From: an uncultured Desulfobacterium sp. | Lineage (GTDB): Bacteria > Desulfobacterota > Desulfobacteria > Desulfobacterales > Desulfobacteraceae | Direction of reading: 5' to 3' | NCBI GenBank assembly: GCA_937124525.1 | Contig: CAKZLA010000390.1 | Coordinates: forward strand, 1-11,252 | DNA: 11,252 nucleotides | Part shown: positions 6,850 through 11,252 of the stretch, piece by piece | Position numbering within the stretch: the stretch's first letter is position 1 | Layout of the letters: each line of letters begins with the position of its first letter | Notes under the pieces: generated by a model | What the model was told of the DNA's origin: nothing | What the model saw: the letters and a program-made list of their open reading frames with translations, nothing else | Database searches by the model: none | Made by a program: the position numbers and the translations under genes

Positions 6850-6945
6850 TCAACACAGTCTTCCAAATCGAGCCTGATATTCGATGATCACTTTTTTGAT
6901 AACGACCACGTCCATCACCAACACAACGACCAATGAAAATAGCAT
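6850..6945 (-). CDS. Possible 31-residue small membrane protein upstream of minC
   Basis: An ATG at 6945-6943 is preceded by GGGGG (6953-6957) with 7 bases between, a strong ribosome binding site. The reading frame gives MLFSLVVVLVMDVVVI, a hydrophobic stretch with one Asp, then a charged tail KKVIIEYQARFGRLC and a TGA. The topology fits a single-span small protein with a basic cytoplasmic end. It lies 44 bases upstream of minC on the same strand, so it would be the first gene of the min transcript. I know no family for it. A chance ORF, or a remnant, cannot be excluded; the binding site and hydrophobic pattern are the only support. Confidence 0.4.
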   Translation of the reverse strand: MLFSLVVVLVMDVVVIKKVIIEYQARFGRLC

Positions 6946-7014
6946 AATGACGCCCCCTTTGGTTTCCGATGTTGCGGTCAGGTCAGCTATTGGGGAAATC
7001 TGCTGTCGGCTTTG

Positions 7015-7042
7015 TATATAAAAGCGGTCACAGGTAGAGCAA
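7015..7042 (-). promoter_or_regulatory. Possible sigma-70 type promoter for min genes
   Basis: On the - strand TTGCTC (7042-7037) and TATATA (7020-7015) are separated by 16 bases. They match the -35 and -10 consensus moderately. The site is about 70 bases before the small ORF and about 210 before minC. It lies inside the right-hand side of the inverted repeat at 7027-7087, so hairpin and promoter share bases. Confidence 0.3.
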
Positions 7043-7087
7043 GGTGATTCACCATGGAAAAGGAGTTACCGGCTGTACCCCTGTGAC
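7027..7087 (-). terminator. Inverted repeat, possible terminator of the 7147-9754 operon
   Basis: GTCACAGG (7027-7034) is the exact reverse complement of CCTGTGAC (7080-7087). Read on the - strand the arms are followed by CGCTTTTATATA. The 45 bases between include a small GGTG-ATT-CACC hairpin. It starts 60 bases after the stop of the 544-residue gene. The loop is long and the T-run short for an intrinsic terminator, so an operator pair is an alternative. Confidence 0.35.
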
Positions 7088-7146
7088 AAAAGAGCTATAA
7101 ACCATAAATATAAGTAAAATATCTATAAGATAACCCCATCAAAGTG

Positions 7147-8781
7147 TCAAGGAGTAAGTTTCCAGCGACAGGCCCGGGCAAAGTCTTCGGGGTAGTGCCC
7201 CGTGATCCACCGTAGTTGGGCTTCACTGAATGCCCCGGGGGAATGGGGAAGTCTGGGCAAAAACGCATAAAGCAGCTGCTGGTCTGCTTCCCTGTCATCA
7301 AATCGTTTGGAATATTCAATGCAGGAGACCATGCTGGCACCCAGCTTTTCAAAAATATTCAGGGCCATAAATATCCCATTGTCCAAGGATTTTCGCATGG
7401 CATCATCTGCTTCCAGGATGTTACCACAGGGCCTCAAGGGGATCATTTGCAGTTCCCACTGGGAGGTCTGGGCCTTGGGAACAAAGAGCAAAATATTCTC
7501 ATCTTCAAACACCTCCAGACGTCGGGGACCGTTATCATTGCCGTCCACCCGTTGATTGGTGCGAATGGCAGCAAGGTAATTTTCAAAGAATCCAGTGCCG
7601 GTGCAATCCCGGTACTCCCTGATAAAATCGGCCACCAGATCGCCACAGGCATAGGAGGGCAGGAGATCTTCACCTTCTTTCCGGGGCACTTGACGGGGGA
7701 TCATGGCATACTGCTGGTGAATTTGCTGGTGGGAGGCATGGAGTCGATACCCCGATTGGGAGCAGCCAAACCCGAAATTCCATCCCCACAAACTGCCATT
7801 AAAATCCAGGGGTGCCTGACCTCTTCCAAGGGCCTTAATGAGTTTAATCCGCAGTGATTCAAGGCTCTCCCGGGAAATCCGTTGCCGGGACCGGGGAATA
7901 TCAACGCCCATCTGCCGGGCCAGCATCACATATATTCTCTGGTAACACAGATGGCGCATCCCCCCCATATCTTCAAGGCTCAAATCGGCAATGCAATACC
8001 GCACGGTATCATCTGCGGTATTGGCGGCAAAATGTCCCCAGGGGATATAGCTGTTCTTTCTTAAATATTCAAATACATGGCTTTGATCCTGCTCCTGGCA
8101 CCACTCCGCCGTGATGGCACTGTCGCCCTGCACCCCCGGGCGAAGCACCATGGCCCGCTTGTATTCGTCTGGCAGATGGGGGTTATTGGCCACCACCTCA
8201 AAAAGCTCAGATTTTTTAATGGCCGGGACAATCCTGTTCCCCCGTTTTTCAAAAACAAGTCCCAGGGGATGGGTGCCGGTTGCATCAAACTGAAAGGAAC
8301 AAGATATCTGTGCCAGCCTGACAAGATCATGGGGATCGGTGCTTTCCCCGGCAAGGGCAATCTGCAAGGGGCTTGGCATTGCTTTAAAAAGTGCTTCAAT
8401 ATTTTCCTTTTCCACCCCGTTTTTTTGGGCCCAGCCATCCAGGGTATTCCACAGGGAGGTGGCTTTTTTGGGGGCAAGGGATATCTTTTCAATATTTTTG
8501 GCATTGGCATCGGCCCACCGGGAGTTAATATAGGTGGTGCCTTTAAAGGGGAAGGCGTTGGGAATTTCATAAATGGTGTCTGCATGGGTGGCAGAGACAC
8601 TGTTTTCCGGAAAATTTTCCTGGTTGGTGATGGCCTGGCCATCTGGACAAGTCCCAAGGGTCCCTTGGTAATCGTGCTCCCTGAAATTATCCACAACAAA
8701 AGAAGGGGTGTGAATTCCAGTTTTAAATTTTCCCTGCCCAGACACACAGGTGCGAAGGGGTTTCATCTTTTTCTTCTGCAT
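7147..8781 (-). CDS. Conserved-looking protein of unknown function, faint HIT/GalT-like motif
   Basis: A 544-residue soluble protein with no signal peptide or membrane span. I do not recognise a confident family. Two places recall galactose-1-phosphate uridylyltransferase and other HIT-superfamily nucleotidyl transferases. One is CPDG..TIYEIPNAFPF near 45-80, like the C-P and P-N-(K/A)-(F/Y)-P region of GalT. The other is a His/Gln cluster HASHQQIHQQ (348-357), placed where HIT enzymes have HxHxH or HPHxQ. The match is inexact and may be convergent. Other features are a long central helical part with many charged residues and the C-terminal segment LLYAFLPRLPHSPGAFSEAQLRWITGHYPEDFARACRWKL. 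The ATG at 8781 has GAGAGGGG 5 bases upstream and starts one base after the stop of the thioredoxin-HEAT gene, so translation is probably coupled. The N-terminus MQKKKMKP is basic. Confidence 0.88.
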   Translation of the reverse strand: MQKKKMKPLRTCVSGQGKFKTGIHTPSFVVDNFREHDYQGTLGTCPDGQAITNQENFPENSVSATHADTIYEIPNAFPFKGTTYINSRWADANAKNIEKISLAPKKATSLWNTLDGWAQKNGVEKENIEALFKAMPSPLQIALAGESTDPHDLVRLAQISCSFQFDATGTHPLGLVFEKRGNRIVPAIKKSELFEVVANNPHLPDEYKRAMVLRPGVQGDSAITAEWCQEQDQSHVFEYLRKNSYIPWGHFAANTADDTVRYCIADLSLEDMGGMRHLCYQRIYVMLARQMGVDIPRSRQRISRESLESLRIKLIKALGRGQAPLDFNGSLWGWNFGFGCSQSGYRLHASHQQIHQQYAMIPRQVPRKEGEDLLPSYACGDLVADFIREYRDCTGTGFFENYLAAIRTNQRVDGNDNGPRRLEVFEDENILLFVPKAQTSQWELQMIPLRPCGNILEADDAMRKSLDNGIFMALNIFEKLGASMVSCIEYSKRFDDREADQQLLYAFLPRLPHSPGAFSEAQLRWITGHYPEDFARACRWKLTP

Positions 8782-8782
8782 A

Positions 8783-9754
8783 TCATCCCCTCTCTTTTAT
8801 GGCGGCCAGAGCATCATTGGCTGCCTCCAGGAGATCTTCATCTTCAAACGCTTCCATCATCCCAAGAATGGTGTTTGCCACAGATTGATCCCCCACTTCT
8901 CCCAGGGCATAGAGGATGTCCCCTTTAACAGAGACATCGGCATCTTCAAAAGATGGCAGAATAAGCGGCACCAATTGCAATGCCAACTCTGGCATATCCT
9001 GGGCCAATTCTTCCACCACCACCATGGCTCCCAGACGTACAGACCAGATCTCATGGAGCAGCAACCCTATAAAACCCGGGAAAATAGCCCCATGTGCCTT
9101 TATTTTATGAGAAATCCAGGCGGCATTGCCCTCTTCCAAAATCCTCCGCAAGGCAGCGGTCTTAAGGGAGGCAGGATCTCTCTTGACAATCACTTCCACG
9201 ATCTCTTTCATGGACACGGCCCCCGTCCACCTGAAATCATCATCCAGGATTAAACAGGGGGCTGATAACACCCCATCCTTGGCAGCCGCCTTATCAAACC
9301 ATGTGCCGTCAATGACATGGAGATGAATCTGCTCTGAGGCTGCGGCCAGGTGAGCCATGGAGCGAATCACCCCGGGGCAATGGGGGCATAGTCCTGCAAC
9401 GTAGAGTTTCAGTTCCACGGGCATATCAATGTTTAAAAGCATCCCTTCAATCCCTGAGTCAATCACGGGGGGGCTGCCACCGGCAAGGTCCAAGGTTTCC
9501 AGAAAAGGGGACAGCATTTTTTCCAGGGGAAGGGCAGAAAAAGAGACATTATCCATTACCTGGATTTCCGGGAGGGTTTTCTCTGTATCCGCCACGGACT
9601 TCAGGGTGATAAACGGCGCTTTCTCCACGAGATATTTACAAAAATCTTCCAGAACAGCATCCTGGGGTGTTCCCAACCCCACTTGCCTTAATTCAATCTT
9701 ACCTTTTCTTTGTTTTGCCCACATATCAATGCCGACACGATCTTTATCATTCAA
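8783..9754 (-). CDS. Thioredoxin-fold protein with C-terminal HEAT-like repeats
   Basis: A 323-residue cytoplasmic-looking protein, probably a thiol oxidoreductase with an attached helical scaffold. The first 110 or so residues resemble the non-catalytic half of tandem thioredoxin-fold proteins (AhpF N-terminal domain or protein disulfide oxidoreductase type). The second half has LKLYVAGLCPHCPGVI with a CPHC active site (C123, C126) and the cis-Pro partner SAPCLIL (P166). From about 205 to 320 there are repeated helical units (AALRRILEEG, SVRLGAMVVVEELA, VSVKGDILYALGEVGD, EDLLEAANDALAAI) typical of HEAT/PBS-lyase repeats. The start is TTG 9754, with GGGGAG 8 bases upstream; ATG 9724 (MWAK) has no good binding site. 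It is first of a two-gene unit with the 544-residue protein, which suggests that they act together (inference). The substrate is unknown. Confidence 0.9.
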   Translation of the reverse strand: MNDKDRVGIDMWAKQRKGKIELRQVGLGTPQDAVLEDFCKYLVEKAPFITLKSVADTEKTLPEIQVMDNVSFSALPLEKMLSPFLETLDLAGGSPPVIDSGIEGMLLNIDMPVELKLYVAGLCPHCPGVIRSMAHLAAASEQIHLHVIDGTWFDKAAAKDGVLSAPCLILDDDFRWTGAVSMKEIVEVIVKRDPASLKTAALRRILEEGNAAWISHKIKAHGAIFPGFIGLLLHEIWSVRLGAMVVVEELAQDMPELALQLVPLILPSFEDADVSVKGDILYALGEVGDQSVANTILGMMEAFEDEDLLEAANDALAAIKERG

Positions 9755-10008
9755 AGTTTATGCTCCCCTGTATAAATATTTACTCCCCTGTTTCCATTGT
9801 TTGTCACCACTACCATCGTCATAAAATATATAACTCCCACATCACACCATTAAGCTCACCTTGTCAAGCAAGAGCCGGAAAAATATACCAAACATCCTTT
9901 GGCTGAGATTCCCCTTGAATTCACCGCCTGTTATTGATACTTTCATTTAAATGATCTCCAGAAGGTCACGTTAAAACCAAGCCAAGAAGCAATAACAGAG
10001 ACGACACC
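9755..10008. promoter_or_regulatory. Divergent promoter region
   Basis: 254 bases between two divergently read genes, AT-rich and without a coding frame of note. For the + strand, TTGTCA (9861-9866), 17 bases, TATACC (9884-9889) is a fair sigma-70 type promoter about 120 bases before the EndoQ-like gene. For the - strand the same CTTGTCAAG palindrome gives TTGACA (9867-9862), a perfect -35, but the -10 at proper distance is poor. TCCCCTGT occurs twice, 20 bases apart (9764-9771 and 9784-9791), which on the - strand duplicates the GGGGAG binding site of the thioredoxin-HEAT gene. Confidence 0.45.
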
Positions 10009-11252
10009 ATGGAATTCATAGCAGATCTGCATCTTCACTCACACTTTTCCAGGGCCACTGCCAAAAACCTAACCCTTGAAAGCCTGTACATCTGGGCACA
10101 AAAAAAAGGGGTTACCCTGGTGGGTACAGGGGATTTTACCCATCCCGAATGGATTCAGGAGCTTGAAGAAAAACTGGAACCCGCAGCCCCGGGATTATTC
10201 AAATTAAAGAAAGAGTTCACGTCTCCCCTGGATGCCCAGATCCCCAGTCGTTGCAAAAATAAGGTCAGATTCATCCTCCAGTGTGAAATAAGCTCCATTT
10301 ACAAAAAAGCAGATCGGGTGAGAAAAAACCACAACCTTATTTATTTTCCAGATATTGAAGGGGTAAAAACCTTCAACTCCCGGTTGGATAAAATCGGCAA
10401 TATCGCCTCGGATGGACGTCCCATCCTGGGGCTTGATGCGGAGAAACTACTTGAAATCATGCTGGATGTTTCTGATGAAGCCTTTCTCATCCCGGCCCAT
10501 ATCTGGACACCCTGGTTCTCCATGTTAGGCTCCAAATCAGGATTTGATACCATTGAAGAGTGCTTTGGAGATCTTTCCCACCACATCTTTGCCGTGGAAA
10601 CCGGCTTGTCATCGGACCCGCCCATGAACTGGCGGGTGGCCAACCTGGATCATGTGCGACTGGTGGCAAGCTCCGATGCCCATTCCCCCATGTATCTTGG
10701 CAGAAATGCCTCCATGTTCAACACGGGACTTTCCTATTATCATGTGCGGGAAGCCCTGGAAACCGGGGATCTCACAAAGTACCAAGGCACCATAGACATG
10801 TTTCCCCAGGAGGGAAAATATCACCACGATGGCCACCGGAAATGTGGTATTTCATTTGATCCCGGGGAAACCCTCCAGCATAACGGCACATGTCCCGTGT
10901 GTGAAAAACCCCTGACTCTTGGCGTACTTTACCGGGTCCAGGAACTTGCCTCACGTCCTTATGGCTACGCCCCGGCCAACCGCCAAGGGTATCATAGCAT
11001 TATTCCCCTCACCGATATTTTGTCGGAAATTTTTGATGTGGGTCCCAAAACAAAAAAGGTGAACAGCTTTTATGAGCGAGCCCTGGAAACCCTGGGCCCG
11101 GAACTTGAGATCCTTTTAAAGCGCTCCCTAACTGAAATTGATGCCCTGGGCATTCCCCTGCTGGCCGCTGCCATTGAAAAAATGCGCACCGGCCAGGTGA
11201 ATGTGGCCCCGGGATTTGATGGGGAGTATGGCAAAGTCTGCCTCTTCAGTGC
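10009..11252 (+). CDS. EndoQ-like PHP-domain DNA repair endonuclease, 3' end outside window
   Basis: At least 414 residues, open at the window edge. The N-terminal half is a PHP metal-dependent hydrolase: DLHLHSHFS (D6, H8, H10), TGDFTHP (D42, H45), CEISS (E93), IPAHIWTPWFS (H164) and SSDAHSP (D223, H225). Then comes EGKYHHDGHRKCG (268-280) with a zinc-binding set C279, C295, C298 (CPVC) and GVLYRVQELA. This order is that of Endonuclease Q (TIGR00375 family), which nicks DNA 5' to deaminated bases such as uracil, hypoxanthine and xanthine in Thermococcales and some bacteria. In some bacteria this module is joined to a UvrD-type helicase; the window ends before that could be seen. The ATG at 10009 starts right at the PHP strand; its binding site (CAGAGACG) is weak. 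A promoter candidate is at 9861-9889. Confidence 0.9.
   Translation, partial: MEFIADLHLHSHFSRATAKNLTLESLYIWAQKKGVTLVGTGDFTHPEWIQELEEKLEPAAPGLFKLKKEFTSPLDAQIPSRCKNKVRFILQCEISSIYKKADRVRKNHNLIYFPDIEGVKTFNSRLDKIGNIASDGRPILGLDAEKLLEIMLDVSDEAFLIPAHIWTPWFSMLGSKSGFDTIEECFGDLSHHIFAVETGLSSDPPMNWRVANLDHVRLVASSDAHSPMYLGRNASMFNTGLSYYHVREALETGDLTKYQGTIDMFPQEGKYHHDGHRKCGISFDPGETLQHNGTCPVCEKPLTLGVLYRVQELASRPYGYAPANRQGYHSIIPLTDILSEIFDVGPKTKKVNSFYERALETLGPELEILLKRSLTEIDALGIPLLAAAIEKMRTGQVNVAPGFDGEYGKVCLFS

Larger units (their letters stand above)
6946..7146 (-). other. Leader/promoter region of the min operon
   Basis: The whole gap between minC and the 544-residue gene is 341 bases (6806-7146); its left part holds the possible small ORF 6850-6945. 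The remainder carries a possible - strand promoter at 7015-7042, an inverted repeat at 7027-7087 and an AT-rich run at 7100-7135. No RNA gene was recognised. Confidence 0.5.

Noticed and set aside
6980..7015. Possible fourth repeat copy (TATTGGGGAAATCTG)
   Set aside because: Only the loop-like part matches the reverse complement of copy A; the stem arms do not.
8077..8928. Long + strand frame opposite the 544-residue gene (and 7216-7857 likewise)
   Set aside because: Low-complexity Gly/Phe-rich antisense translation. The - strand frame is longer, has a binding site and ordinary composition, and is coupled to its neighbour.
9762..9791. CRISPR-like direct repeat
   Set aside because: Only two short units with a 12-base AT-rich gap; no array or cas genes.

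Overview
The window looks like chromosome of a Gram-negative, anaerobic Desulfobacterota-type bacterium (Desulfobacter/Desulfobacula-like). This is inferred from the protein flavour (HisRS with a Cys-containing insertion, MinCDE, an EndoQ-like PHP protein) and from moderate GC with dense genes. No 16S or other decisive marker is present, so the placement is an inference.

Bases 1-4524 (+ strand) hold a housekeeping run. It starts with the 3' part of hisS (interrupted by a frameshift near base 246), followed by aspS overlapping it by 8 bases. Next come an xpt-type xanthine/purine phosphoribosyltransferase with an unusual structured leader and an HD-domain hydrolase whose start codon is unclear. 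Bases 4525-4775 are a convergent intergenic gap.

Bases 4776-6805 (- strand) are the division-site operon minC-minD-minE. Its minC-minD interval is unusually long (about 205 bases) and carries two copies of a hairpin-forming repeat. A related copy sits in the xpt leader. A 31-codon hydrophobic small ORF with a good ribosome binding site lies just upstream of minC.

Bases 7147-9754 (- strand) are a two-gene, tightly coupled unit. A thioredoxin-fold plus HEAT-repeat protein is followed by a 544-residue protein of unknown function with a His-rich motif faintly like the HIT/GalT superfamily. Bases 9755-10008 are a divergent promoter region. From 10009 to the right edge runs the N-terminal part of an EndoQ-like PHP-domain DNA endonuclease, cut off by the window.

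The most interesting signals are not protein genes. First, the repeat family (2971-3037, 5990-6057, 6081-6117) folds best on the strand transcribed at each locus. Second, in the xpt leader a long hairpin separates a perfect GGAGG from the ATG. Third, the thioredoxin-HEAT/unknown-protein pair is uncharacterised.
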